From positions 1 through 33,052 of the forward strand of contig JAJRWM010000073.1 in assembly GCA_024276815.1 (NCBI GenBank): 33,052 nt of DNA, given 5' to 3'. Shown here in pieces: positions 25,133 through 32,714 of the stretch. The notes beneath the pieces are model-generated. The model was not told where the DNA came from, made no database searches, and saw nothing but the letters and a program-made list of their open reading frames with translations. The stretch is from a bacterium. Lineage in GTDB: Bacteria > JACRDZ01 > JAJRWM01. The translations under genes were made by a program, and so were the position numbers. Positions within the stretch are counted from its first letter, which is position 1, and every line of letters begins with the position of its first letter.

Positions 25133-25138
25133 AATGAT
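25126..25138. repeat. 13-bp flanking direct repeat, left copy
   Basis: AAGGCATAATGAT, identical to 25396-25408. It contains the permease start codon on the minus strand and is interpreted as one half of a target-site duplication. Confidence 0.7.
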
Positions 25139-25395
25139 CAGAGACAAAAAGGAAAACCTCAGGGGACTCTTTTTCGAAAAAATACCGCCCCCTGAAACCC
25201 CCGCCAAAACTTTAAATGCTCTTCGGAGAAAACCTTGCATAAGTTTGAAATACACGCTAAAGCAAATTAAAACCTTATGTAAGGCGATGTGGGGGAACCT
25301 TTTTTTATTCCAAAAAAGAGTTCCCCCACGCCCCCTCCAAAAAATATAACTCTGCCTTCGGCAAAAATCTTGTATAAGCTTGAAATACGCTCTAA
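25139..25395. mobile_element. Small non-coding repeat element (MITE-like) flanked by 13-bp duplications
   Basis: A roughly 257-bp element without a credible gene. It consists of two diverged tandem units with a period of about 135 bp: for example 25230-25262 and 25365-25397 both read AAAyCTTGyATAAGyTTGAAA. The second unit holds a hairpin at 25289-25329 (GTGGGGGAAC/GTTCCCCCAC) and CCTTCGGC. About 100 bp (25261-25363) recur at 32710-32809. Identical 13-bp direct repeats flank it. Excision of the element plus one repeat recreates an AAA+ gene ending HHYAF-stop overlapping the permease ATG, which strongly suggests insertion between two coupled genes. Confidence 0.7.
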
Positions 25396-26273
25396 AAGGC
25401 ATAATGATGGGGGCAGTCAGTAGTATACAGCCAGTGATATTTCTCGGTCATGCCCGGCGTCAGCCAGGGAGTGATCAGGAGCCGGGCCGTTTCAAAATCA
25501 ATCATACTCACCAACTTTTTGTCAGCGTTAATCGCCTGAATAATGGCTTTTTTACAGAGGTTCTCAATGTCCCAGCCGACAAAACCCTCGGTTAACTGAG
25601 CCAGCCTCCCGATGTTAACATCGGCGTCCAGGATCATGTCTTTGGTATAGATCTTCAACATTTCCAGCCGGTCGCCCGCTTCCGGCGGCGGTACGAATAC
25701 CTTGCGGTTAAAGCGGGTCTTTTCCTTGATCGCGGCGCCGTCAACACAGTCAAGACGGTAACTGCCGCCGACCAGCATCAGCCCCTCCAGCCCACCGGCG
25801 CTGTCGAGTTCCGCCAAAAACAGGTCAGCCAGCTCACGACTGCCCAGCACCGGCGGCTGCCCGCGGAAATTACCTTCTTCCCACTGGTAATCAGCGGCCG
25901 GACTCGGGCATAGCCATTCCACGTCAGAGATATACAAAACGCCGGGGCGGTTGGTTTTAGCGGCGGCGAAGGCGTTTTTCAACTCACGAGGTTTGCCCAG
26001 GATTTCCCGCCCGCTGACATACACGTAGTGAGCGCCGGCCGCCCTGGCCGCCGCTTCGGCGAGCATGGTAACACCGGTTCCCAGCGGGCCCCAGATCAAT
26101 ACTCCGGTGGGGATGGTCAATCCCATTTCCTGAACCTGGTTCGCTTTCTTCAAAGGTAGCGCGACCAACTCCTTGAGTTGCTCTTTCTGTTTTTCGTAAC
26201 CGCCGATATCATCCCACTCAAGCAGCGGGTCCCTGACCTCGTAATAGATACCTTCTCCCAATCGATTGTGCAT
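25392..26273 (-). CDS. AAA+ ATPase-like protein with degenerate nucleotide-binding motifs
   Basis: A 293-residue protein that aligns over its length with the classic AAA module (FtsH/proteasomal ATPase type): WDDIGGYEKQKEQLKELV, then GPLGTGVTM in place of Walker A GPPGTGKT (Lys replaced by Val), VLYISDVEWL in place of Walker B hhFIDEhD, GGSYRLDCVDGA in place of the sensor-1 region, TRFNRKVFVPPP with preserved arginines, and GFVGWDIENLCKKAIIQAI matching the C-terminal lid. Nucleotide hydrolysis is unlikely; it may be a regulatory or structural pseudo-ATPase. GGAAGGG lies 5 nt before the ATG. It follows the HEAT-repeat gene by 28 bp and precedes the permease. Confidence 0.85.
   Translation of the reverse strand: MHNRLGEGIYYEVRDPLLEWDDIGGYEKQKEQLKELVALPLKKANQVQEMGLTIPTGVLIWGPLGTGVTMLAEAAARAAGAHYVYVSGREILGKPRELKNAFAAAKTNRPGVLYISDVEWLCPSPAADYQWEEGNFRGQPPVLGSRELADLFLAELDSAGGLEGLMLVGGSYRLDCVDGAAIKEKTRFNRKVFVPPPEAGDRLEMLKIYTKDMILDADVNIGRLAQLTEGFVGWDIENLCKKAIIQAINADKKLVSMIDFETARLLITPWLTPGMTEKYHWLYTTDCPHHYAF
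25396..25408. repeat. 13-bp flanking direct repeat, right copy
   Basis: Identical to 25126-25138; on the minus strand it encodes part of the last residues (HHYAF) of the AAA+ protein. Confidence 0.7.
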
Positions 26274-26301
26274 TTAATCCCTTCCCGATAAATTTCAAAA
26301 G

Positions 26302-27564
26302 TTATTTGTGTTGTTCCCACCACGACAACCATTTATGATAATCATCAGCGAAATCCCGCCGGGTTATTTTTTTCAGGGCCATGGACGCGCCCAGCCGGGC
26401 ATAGGAATTTTTATCCCGCAAGGACCTGATTAACGACTCGATAGCCGGTTTGCCAATTTTTATCAATTCGCTCCATTTGCCGGCGGCAACATAAAAAGTG
26501 ACCTGTTCTTCCTGGTTGCTTGGTTGCCAGCCGATTTTATCCAGGGCTTTGGCGGCGTTAACCCGAACCTCGGCATGTTTGTCTTTAAGTAAGCTCTTTA
26601 ACGCCTTTACCGCCGGTTTTCCGATACCGATGAGCTTGCCCCATTTTTCGGTGGCGATCAGGTAATTGACCTGCTCTTCCTGACTGGCCGGCTTCCAGCC
26701 GATTTTATCCAGCGCCCAGGCAGTTTCCCGGCGTAACGACCTCTTTTCATCAATATCCATAAAGACTTCGACCAGCGGCTCAACCGCCCGTTTATCCTCC
26801 AGGTCCGCCAGGGCCCTGGCCGCTCCCGCCTTGACCTCCTGGTCGGTGTTTTTCAGAGCCGAGATCAACTGTTCAACCGCCGGCTCGCCTATTTTTTTCA
26901 GCTTATCCCAATCCTTGGCCGCGATTAAGGAGAGGATCTTTTCCGGCAACTCCGTCGAGTCCTCATCAATTTCTTTCAAGGCCCAGGCAGCGCCGACCCG
27001 TACCCGGGATTCGTGGTCTTTCAGCGTGATAATCAGCGGCCCCACAGCCCGGGTATCCTTAAGCTCGCCCAGCGCCCTGGCAGCGCTCAGCCGAACTTCC
27101 CAATTCTCATCACGCAACGCTTCTATCAGCGGTTCCACGACCCTCCTGTCATTTATTTTCCCCAGCGTCTCAGCGGCGCTGACCCGTACGGAAAGGTTGT
27201 AATCCCCCAAAGCCTTGATTAATGGCTCGACCGCCGGCACGCCGATCCGGGCAATGGCCAGTTTGAGATGTTTTTGCAGCCTTGAATACTCACTTTTGAG
27301 GGCGCTGACCAGCGACTCGACCGCTTTGGGATCGTTGAGCTTGTCCAGCGCGTTTTCCGTTCTTCGCAAAACAGCGGCATAGCTGTCCTTAAGCGCCTCG
27401 ATTAACGGCCCGACCGCCCTGGGGTCCTTGAGCTGTCCCAGCGCCTGAGCCGCTTCGATTTGAATGGTAGAGTTTTTTTTGTATTTTAAGGCTTTGATCA
27501 AACCGGCGATGTCTTTATTCGCTTTTAACTTTTCAATGTTTGGAGTGGTAAGAAATATCGCCAT
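26302..27564 (-). CDS. HEAT-repeat (PBS-lyase-like) protein
   Basis: A 420-residue alpha-solenoid. The N-terminal half has 31-residue HEAT units of the form DxRAVxPLIxALKDxxxxVRxxAAxALGxL. The C-terminal half has three longer units in which a HEAT repeat is preceded by IGWxPxxQEEQV and (A)xKWxxLIxIGKPA, a pattern seen in bacterial HEAT proteins of unknown role. It ends DYHKWLSWWEQHK. No signal peptide or enzyme motif is seen, so it is a cytoplasmic protein-binding scaffold. It is the first gene of a set with the degenerate AAA+ protein and a permease; a physical link between the solenoid and the AAA+ protein is a reasonable inference. Confidence 0.9.
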   Translation of the reverse strand: MAIFLTTPNIEKLKANKDIAGLIKALKYKKNSTIQIEAAQALGQLKDPRAVGPLIEALKDSYAAVLRRTENALDKLNDPKAVESLVSALKSEYSRLQKHLKLAIARIGVPAVEPLIKALGDYNLSVRVSAAETLGKINDRRVVEPLIEALRDENWEVRLSAARALGELKDTRAVGPLIITLKDHESRVRVGAAWALKEIDEDSTELPEKILSLIAAKDWDKLKKIGEPAVEQLISALKNTDQEVKAGAARALADLEDKRAVEPLVEVFMDIDEKRSLRRETAWALDKIGWKPASQEEQVNYLIATEKWGKLIGIGKPAVKALKSLLKDKHAEVRVNAAKALDKIGWQPSNQEEQVTFYVAAGKWSELIKIGKPAIESLIRSLRDKNSYARLGASMALKKITRRDFADDYHKWLSWWEQHK

Positions 27565-27675
27565 TTACTCTCTCTTACTTCCCGAAAAGGTATGCTCCGA
27601 GGTAAATCAATATGAAAATATTTTATCACCAAAGCCATTATTTATTGTCGGTTAACCGGGGTCAATGTTGGAGTA

Positions 27676-27918
27676 TTAAATTGGGGACTCGTGATCCGCC
27701 CCCGAAACCATGTGTAACGCGTGGAGGATTATCGGGCTGACAACATGCCAATTCTCTTCAACGGCTTTAACAGAACCGGGGAAATTAATGATCAGGGACT
27801 TGCCGAGTAAACCGGCCATTCCCCTTGAAAGCATGGCGTTGGGAGTGATTCTCAGGTTTTGGACGCGCATCGCTTCCCCAATCCCGGGGATTTCTCTCTC
27901 AATGACGGCCCGGGTGGC
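27676..27918 (-). pseudogene. mogA: C-terminal half of MogA/MoaB, beyond an in-frame TAA
   Basis: Directly after the TAA at 27921-27919 the same frame encodes ATRAVIEREIPGIGEAMR and runs on to the normal end of the family with SRGMAGLLGKSLIINFPGS (the conserved C-terminal substrate-binding segment). An ATG at 27870 with GGGGA shortly before it could allow separate translation of this part, but the simplest reading is one gene with a single GAA-to-TAA change, because the family has Glu in TPEATRAVIE at this place. Confidence 0.85.
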
Positions 27919-28164
27919 TTACGGAGTCACGTCGCGGGGCGCCAGACCGGTGCCGCCGGTGGTCAGAACAAGGTCCGCTTTTTTCAGCAAAACCATATCA
28001 AGGAGCTGCGATTTGATCTTTTCAACATCATCGCTGACGACAGCCTCGCCAACGATCTCGACATCTAACGTACAGGCCAGTTCCCTGAGCCTGGGGCCGG
28101 ACAAGTCTTGCCGTTCGCCCCGGCTGCAACGGTCGCTGACGGTAATTATCGCGGTCCGAATCAC
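27919..28164 (-). CDS. mogA: MogA/MoaB molybdopterin adenylyltransferase-type protein, N-terminal half
   Basis: MogA/MoaB adenylylates molybdopterin before metal insertion. The first 81 residues are typical: MIRTAIITVSDRCSRGERQDLSGP and the MPT-binding LVLTTGGTGLAPRDVTP. The frame then meets TAA at 27921-27919, although the remainder of the protein is preserved in frame downstream to 27676, giving 162 codons in total, a normal length. Without the C-terminal half the protein would not be expected to work. The ATG overlaps the stop of the MOSC gene (ATGA). It is the last gene of the U32/moa operon. Confidence 0.88.
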   Translation of the reverse strand: MIRTAIITVSDRCSRGERQDLSGPRLRELACTLDVEIVGEAVVSDDVEKIKSQLLDMVLLKKADLVLTTGGTGLAPRDVTP

Positions 28165-28595
28165 CTGACGACCTCGATGTTATCACCCGGCTTGATCGTA
28201 CCGCCCCTGATAACCCGGGCGAAAATGCCTTCTCTGGGCATAACGCAGTCGCCGGCCTGCTCATAGATAGCGCAGCGGCTGTGACATTCCTTACCATGCT
28301 GGGTAATTTCCAATATTATATTTTCACCGATTTTAAGTTGGCTGTTGAGCGGCAAGGCCAATAAATCCAGTCCCCTGGTGGTTATATTCTCAGCGAAATT
28401 ACCGGCCGAGACAGAAAGTCCCTTCGCCTTCATCTTTTCAATACTTTCCAGGGCCAGCAGGCTTATCTGCCGATGCCATTTCCCGGCGTGGGCGTCGCTT
28501 TTGATACCATGATTCCCGATTAATTCAGCTTCCGCCACGTTTTCTTTAGGCACTCCCTTGTCACAACTGATAGAGACAGCGTAAACCTCAGCCAT
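28161..28595 (-). CDS. MOSC-domain protein
   Basis: A 144-residue stand-alone MOSC domain, the C-terminal domain type of molybdenum cofactor sulfurases, here of the short bacterial form often found beside moaC and mogA. Family features include GIKSDAHAGKWHRQISLLA near residues 30-50, GNFAENITTRGLDL, and the cysteine segment GKECHSRCAIYEQAGDCVMPREGIFARV. It is thought to carry sulfur or bind Moco; the exact reaction for the short form is not established. It lies 4 bp after moaC and overlaps mogA by 4 bp. Confidence 0.92.
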   Translation of the reverse strand: MAEVYAVSISCDKGVPKENVAEAELIGNHGIKSDAHAGKWHRQISLLALESIEKMKAKGLSVSAGNFAENITTRGLDLLALPLNSQLKIGENIILEITQHGKECHSRCAIYEQAGDCVMPREGIFARVIRGGTIKPGDNIEVVR

Positions 28596-28599
28596 TTAG

Positions 28600-29082
28600 T
28601 CATCCTTTCCTGATATAATCGCCGCTTTTTCCGCCGCTTTTTCGGACCAGCTTGATCTCGCCGATAACCATGTCCTTGTCAACCGCTTTCGCCATGTCAT
28701 AAATAGTCAAGGCGGCCGCGCTGACAGCGACCAGCGCTTCCATTTCCACGCCGGTCCGCTCGGCGGTCTTGACGACGGCTTTAATGTTAATCTCTGAATT
28801 GTCCCCGTCAGCGGTTATTTCAAGATCGACATATGTAATCGGCAGAGGATGACACAAAGGAATCAATTCGGCCGTCTTCTTGGCCGCCATGATCCCGGCC
28901 AGCTTCGCCGTGCTGATGACATCGCCTTTGGCGACCTTGTTTTCCTGGATCAACCGCAGCGTGCCGGCTCTCAAAAAAACCTTGCCGGCCGCTTCGGCGA
29001 CCCGCTGGCTGACAACCTTGCCGGAGACGTCCACCATTTTAATTTCGCCGCGCTCATCAACATGGCTGAAACGGGATTCCAT
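28600..29082 (-). CDS. moaC: Cyclic pyranopterin monophosphate synthase MoaC
   Basis: MoaC acts with MoaA to form cyclic pyranopterin monophosphate, the first intermediate of molybdenum cofactor. The 160-residue protein shows MVDVSGK, KGDVISTAKLAGIMAAKKT, LIPLCHPLPIT (catalytic region) and GVEMEALVAVSAAALTIYDMAKAVDKDMVI, all diagnostic. The ATG follows the TAG of moaA directly. Confidence 0.97.
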   Translation of the reverse strand: MESRFSHVDERGEIKMVDVSGKVVSQRVAEAAGKVFLRAGTLRLIQENKVAKGDVISTAKLAGIMAAKKTAELIPLCHPLPITYVDLEITADGDNSEINIKAVVKTAERTGVEMEALVAVSAAALTIYDMAKAVDKDMVIGEIKLVRKSGGKSGDYIRKG

Positions 29083-30063
29083 CTATCCTCCGATTGCCGA
29101 CATGGTGTGCTGCCGTGATTTTGAAATTGAATAACCGGCCGGCTTGCTTTTCACCGCTTTGTCTATCAAATTTTCCACTTCGGCCATATTTTTTATCCGT
29201 AAAGGAGTTTTCAGGTCAAATTCCCGGTCGGAAAAAAGACAGGGGCGCAACCGGCCGACGCTGCTAAGACGTAAACGGTTACAGGTTTGGCAAAAAGCAT
29301 GACTCAGGGGATTGATGAAGCCAATCAGGCCGGCGGAAGAGTCGGGCCGGTAATAGACAGCCGGCGCGTTTTCCTGAACCAGAGCCGGGGACAGTTTCAG
29401 TTCCGATTTAATTATTTTCTTGACGTCATGACCGCTGACGCCGCCAAAACGGGCATAAAAATCCTGATCGCCCAGCGGCATATATTCGATAAAGCGCACC
29501 CATAACGGGTATTCAACCGCCAGCCGGGCGAAGTCCAGTATTTCATCCTCGTTATAGTTTTTGAAGATAATGACGTTAAGCCGCACGGGCTCGATTTTTT
29601 GCCCGAGCGCGCTGGTCACGCCCCGCCAGACCGAGTTGAAATCGCCGCCCCGGGATAAGTAGCGGTAACGGTCCGGTTTTAAGGTGTCGAGTGAAATATT
29701 GATCCGTGAAATACCGCTTCCGACCAGGTCATCAAGCAGGGGCTCCAGTAAAAGAGCATTGGTGGTAAGCGCCAGCCGTACGTCGTCGCCAAGCGCTTTC
29801 AGTTGCTTTATCAAAAAGGCAAGATTGGGCTTGATTAACGGTTCGCCCCCCGTCAGCCGCCATTTTCTTACCCCCTGACGATAAAACAACCCCGCCAGCT
29901 CGACAATTTCCTCATAACGCAAGACCTTATCATGAGCGACCTGTTTGACGCCTTCTTTGGGTAAACAGTAGCGGCAGCGCAAATTACAACGGTCGGTTAA
30001 GGAAATCCTCAGGTAATCAATCCGACGGTCGAAATTATCCGTTAATCCCGGTTCATTTTTCAT
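29083..30063 (-). CDS. moaA: GTP 3',8-cyclase MoaA
   Basis: Radical SAM enzyme that rearranges GTP in the first step of molybdenum cofactor synthesis. The N-terminal cluster is bound by Cys26, Cys30 and Cys33 (DRCNLRCRYCLP) and the second cluster by Cys258, Cys261 and Cys275 (FCQTCNRLRL ... LRPCL). TGGEPL at about 71-76 binds SAM, and the protein ends in the Gly-Gly pair required for activity. The stop after Gly-Gly is TAG, a genuine terminator. The start overlaps the phosphoesterase gene by 11 bp. Confidence 0.97.
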   Translation of the reverse strand: MKNEPGLTDNFDRRIDYLRISLTDRCNLRCRYCLPKEGVKQVAHDKVLRYEEIVELAGLFYRQGVRKWRLTGGEPLIKPNLAFLIKQLKALGDDVRLALTTNALLLEPLLDDLVGSGISRINISLDTLKPDRYRYLSRGGDFNSVWRGVTSALGQKIEPVRLNVIIFKNYNEDEILDFARLAVEYPLWVRFIEYMPLGDQDFYARFGGVSGHDVKKIIKSELKLSPALVQENAPAVYYRPDSSAGLIGFINPLSHAFCQTCNRLRLSSVGRLRPCLFSDREFDLKTPLRIKNMAEVENLIDKAVKSKPAGYSISKSRQHTMSAIGG

Positions 30064-30886
30064 AGCTTAACTCTTCTATGTCTTTTGGCCAGCTAATACC
30101 TGTTTCGCCAAATTCGACAGTACCGGCAGAAACCTTGCCCCGTTCAATCTCGATAACAGTACCGCGAGCGGCGATTTTATCCAGTTGTGAATCCCCGCAA
30201 CGGTGCTGCCCCCGCAACGAAACCAATTTTTCCTGATAACGGAACAAACCGTTACGGACATTGGTGTGGCGGTGATGACCACAAAGAATTATATCATAAC
30301 CAATTTCAATAATTTCCCGCAGGGAGCGCCGGGTGTTGGCCCGCTCCAGGACCACCGCTTCAGCCCAGGTCAGTTCCCCGTCAAACACCCGCTGATAGGG
30401 AACGTAACCGACTCCGTGCGCGATCCCGATATTAATCCGCTCCTTCTCCGGTTCCCGTATTGGTAAACTGACCGAGGCGCCGTAAAAGTGGTCATCCTCG
30501 TGATAACTGTTTAAACAGCTCAGGGCGACCATACCGGACAAGGCTAACGATTTGCCGTCCGGTATGGTCGCCCCTTCTTCTTTGAAGATACCAACGACCT
30601 CATCCAACACCCGTTTTTTCCCGGGGCCGCTCTGACGATGGAACCTGTCCGGATCGTGATTGCCGGGAATGATAATCAATGGCGTACCGCTCTCGCGAAC
30701 CAGTATTCTCAGTTTATCGCTAATGATCTCCCAGGCTCGTAAAGAAGTCGGGCGTTTTTTACGGTCCAGCAAATCACCGGTGTGGATAATGAAATCCACC
30801 GCTTCGCTTTTAACGAAATCAACGATCAGTTTTTCCTCGGAGCCGTCGGCTAATTGCGTGTCTGAAACATGCAGGATTCTTAACAT
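30053..30886 (-). CDS. Calcineurin-like metallophosphoesterase (SbcD/Mre11-like)
   Basis: A 277-residue two-metal phosphoesterase. Motifs in order: HVSDTQL (Asp9, with Gln11 where most relatives have His), TGDLLD (Asp38), PGNHDPD (Asn76, His77), IAHG (His157) and CGHHRHTN (His204 and the following His). This is the layout of SbcD/YfcE-type enzymes, but no SbcC-like ATPase gene is adjacent. The Gln in the first motif would alter one metal site. It overlaps moaA by 11 bp and the preceding U32 gene by 1 bp (TGATG), so it belongs to the operon. The substrate is unknown. Confidence 0.88.
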   Translation of the reverse strand: MLRILHVSDTQLADGSEEKLIVDFVKSEAVDFIIHTGDLLDRKKRPTSLRAWEIISDKLRILVRESGTPLIIIPGNHDPDRFHRQSGPGKKRVLDEVVGIFKEEGATIPDGKSLALSGMVALSCLNSYHEDDHFYGASVSLPIREPEKERINIGIAHGVGYVPYQRVFDGELTWAEAVVLERANTRRSLREIIEIGYDIILCGHHRHTNVRNGLFRYQEKLVSLRGQHRCGDSQLDKIAARGTVIEIERGKVSAGTVEFGETGISWPKDIEELSYEK

Positions 30887-31722
30887 CAGAAAATCTCCGG
30901 CAAAAAAACCAACCGGTCAACGCCCTCGTGGTTTGAGTACGGCTCCTGTTCCCGGTAGCGGGCGCATCCTCTAGCGATTAAGGGCTGGTTAAATTCCCGG
31001 TTATCCAGATAGATGATGTTGTCGCGGCAGTTCCTCTCACAGCCGGCGTAGTTTTGCCAGCCCGAATCCTTCTTATAGGCGGCGGCGCAATAGCGGGTGA
31101 CGCTGACGATACTGTATGGTAAATACAGGGAAAACCTGAATTTTGTTTCACTTTCCGAGCTTAGATCGAGGTTCTTTTCATAGTCCAGCTCAAGACGCCT
31201 GACACCCAGATTCCGGAGAAACTGTTTGATCCGGGGATGAGTCAGCGGTAGAGTCGAAAAATGTTTTTCTTCCGGTTCACTCAAAGACATCTTTTGCCCC
31301 AAACGCTTCTGCCGGCTCAACAAACGCCCGATGACCGGCGTCAGCTTTTTGAAGTTACTGATTAAAAACTCGAAAATCCCCCAGTCGTTAACCACCACTT
31401 CCCCGGCGGTTTCCAGTTCCGCGTAATATTCAATTGTTTTTTCTACCTGAGGCCGGGTTATTTCAAAGCAAAGCGGGGTTACCAGGATGAATTCAAGTCC
31501 CCCCCGCCGGCAAAGCTGGGAAGCCCTGGCGATATCGCCGAAACCGGGCAGCAGATGGGGACAATGTTCAACTCCCAGGTAGAGCCTCTGAAAACCGTTC
31601 GAACCCGGGGCGTCTTCCGCATGGTTGGCGGGAGGGGCTTGGGCGGAGCGGAATTCAGCCCAATAGCCGCCGAGCGAATCAAATTTATTGATATCATTGA
31701 GATAAACGGCGTATTCAGTCAT
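30886..31722 (-). CDS. U32-related protein with four-cysteine pattern (second of a pair)
   Basis: A protein of about 278 residues. I chose the ATG at 31722 because ATGACTGA overlaps the stop of the previous gene; the longer frame to 31800 would lie within that gene. The sequence looks like a diverged U32 TIM barrel: LYLGVEHCPHLLPGF, LEFILVTPLCFEITRPQVEKT and VVVNDWGIFEFL match the strands of U32 proteins. C-terminal cysteines C212, C228, C232 and C253 (RYCAAAY ... GCERNCRDN ... RGCARY) resemble the C-X(n)-C-X3-C cluster of UbiV. It may bind a 4Fe-4S cluster and act with the first U32 protein, as UbiV does with UbiU, but the reaction is unknown. Confidence 0.7.
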   Translation of the reverse strand: MTEYAVYLNDINKFDSLGGYWAEFRSAQAPPANHAEDAPGSNGFQRLYLGVEHCPHLLPGFGDIARASQLCRRGGLEFILVTPLCFEITRPQVEKTIEYYAELETAGEVVVNDWGIFEFLISNFKKLTPVIGRLLSRQKRLGQKMSLSEPEEKHFSTLPLTHPRIKQFLRNLGVRRLELDYEKNLDLSSESETKFRFSLYLPYSIVSVTRYCAAAYKKDSGWQNYAGCERNCRDNIIYLDNREFNQPLIARGCARYREQEPYSNHEGVDRLVFLPEIF

Positions 31723-32653
31723 GGCACGACTCGTAAGGATAATAACAAAGCCGGCGACTGCATGACCGGCCAAAAGCTTCCGCGTACCGCTCAGGTTCAT
31801 CCTCCGTTAAATCTTCACCCCTGTCCAGCGCGTCCAGCCCCTGTTTGACAAAACGGACGGCTTTCAGCTTGTTTTCCAATCTGGCGCCTCGTCCCACTAC
31901 TTTCAGTCCCCTGACGCCGGCGACCGATAACTTGCCGAGTACGCCCAGCCCGCAGGCGAGGTACCGCGGACAGTCCCGCCAGCTCAACTCGGCTTCCAGA
32001 ACCTCTTCGGCGGCTTTGGATTGGGGCAGGACCCGGAATTTTTGAACACAGGGCCAGCGGCGGTTCGGATCAAGATGGAAAAACCCACAGTAACCTTCGA
32101 TATTGACACATTTCCCTCCGAAGATAAAGACGTCAAACTCCATCCCCGGGTTAGTGGAGGTGACATAAGCAATTTCTTCCGTGGTCAGGCTGCGGGGCAG
32201 GACGATCCGGCAGACGCCAAAGCGCTGATAGAAAGCGACCGTGTTGGCGTTTAATGTCGGGGCCAGCGAACTGAGGTGCAGCCGCAGGTCCAGTTTCTCC
32301 TCTTGCAGTCTGAGCATCAATTCCAGGTCCGCCACTATGAAGGCGTTAATGCCAAGGGCGAGAAAATTATGGACATCAGCCAGGAGCAGGTCATATTGCT
32401 CAGGCGAATAAAAAGCCCGGTTCAAGGTGATGGCCAGTTGCTTACCGGCTCTTTGCAGGTGTGAAAACGCGGCGTTCAGTTCGTCGATGTCGGTAAAACT
32501 GGCGTCAATAAAAGCGCGGCGGTTGGGTCCGGCCAGTTCTGAATACCGTTCCCGCCATTGAGGGCTGACGAAGCCGGCGTAAAACCCGTCCGCGCCGGCT
32601 GCGAGCAAAGGTTCCACTTCGGCCGAATTATTCAAGGGCGCCAGAATGCGCAT
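31715..32653 (-). CDS. U32-family protein (UbiU/TrhP/RlhA-like)
   Basis: A 312-residue member of the U32 'peptidase' family, many of which are now known as oxygen-independent hydroxylation factors (UbiU/UbiV, RlhA, TrhP). It begins MRILAPLNNSAEVEPLLAAGADGFYAGF, typical of the family, and contains FGGKCVNIEGYCG with Cys182 and Cys189, then Cys202 and Cys228, the C-X6-C...C...C pattern that holds the iron-sulfur cluster in UbiU. The ATG at 32653 has AAGGGGGA upstream; the longer frame to 32695 lacks such a site. It leads an operon with a second U32-like protein, a phosphoesterase and Moco genes. The substrate is unknown; a hydroxylase for RNA or a cofactor is possible. Confidence 0.85.
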   Translation of the reverse strand: MRILAPLNNSAEVEPLLAAGADGFYAGFVSPQWRERYSELAGPNRRAFIDASFTDIDELNAAFSHLQRAGKQLAITLNRAFYSPEQYDLLLADVHNFLALGINAFIVADLELMLRLQEEKLDLRLHLSSLAPTLNANTVAFYQRFGVCRIVLPRSLTTEEIAYVTSTNPGMEFDVFIFGGKCVNIEGYCGFFHLDPNRRWPCVQKFRVLPQSKAAEEVLEAELSWRDCPRYLACGLGVLGKLSVAGVRGLKVVGRGARLENKLKAVRFVKQGLDALDRGEDLTEDEPERYAEAFGRSCSRRLCYYPYESCHD

Positions 32654-32684
32654 ATAAAAGATTCCCCCTTTTCTATTACTGTTA

Positions 32685-32714
32685 AGTATAACCACGTTTA
32701 TACTTTTAGAGCAA
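32685..32714 (-). promoter_or_regulatory. Possible promoter of the U32/moa operon
   Basis: TTGCTC (32714-32709) and TATACT (32690-32685) are 18 bp apart on the minus strand. The -35 half lies in the edge of the repeat at 32710-32809, so the repeat may have donated part of the promoter. Confidence 0.35.

Noticed and set aside
25139-25395. CRISPR array, because of the repeated blocks.
   Set aside because: There are only two diverged units of about 135 bp, no short identical repeats with unique spacers, and no cas genes in the window.
25133-25402. N-terminal extension of the permease to residue 408 in the longest frame.
   Set aside because: The extra residues are translated from the repeat element (low-complexity and basic), whereas the family begins near MPSNLVP.
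31723-31800. N-terminal extension of the second U32-like protein to 31800.
   Set aside because: It lies wholly inside the preceding gene; the ATG at 31722 gives the usual stop/start overlap.
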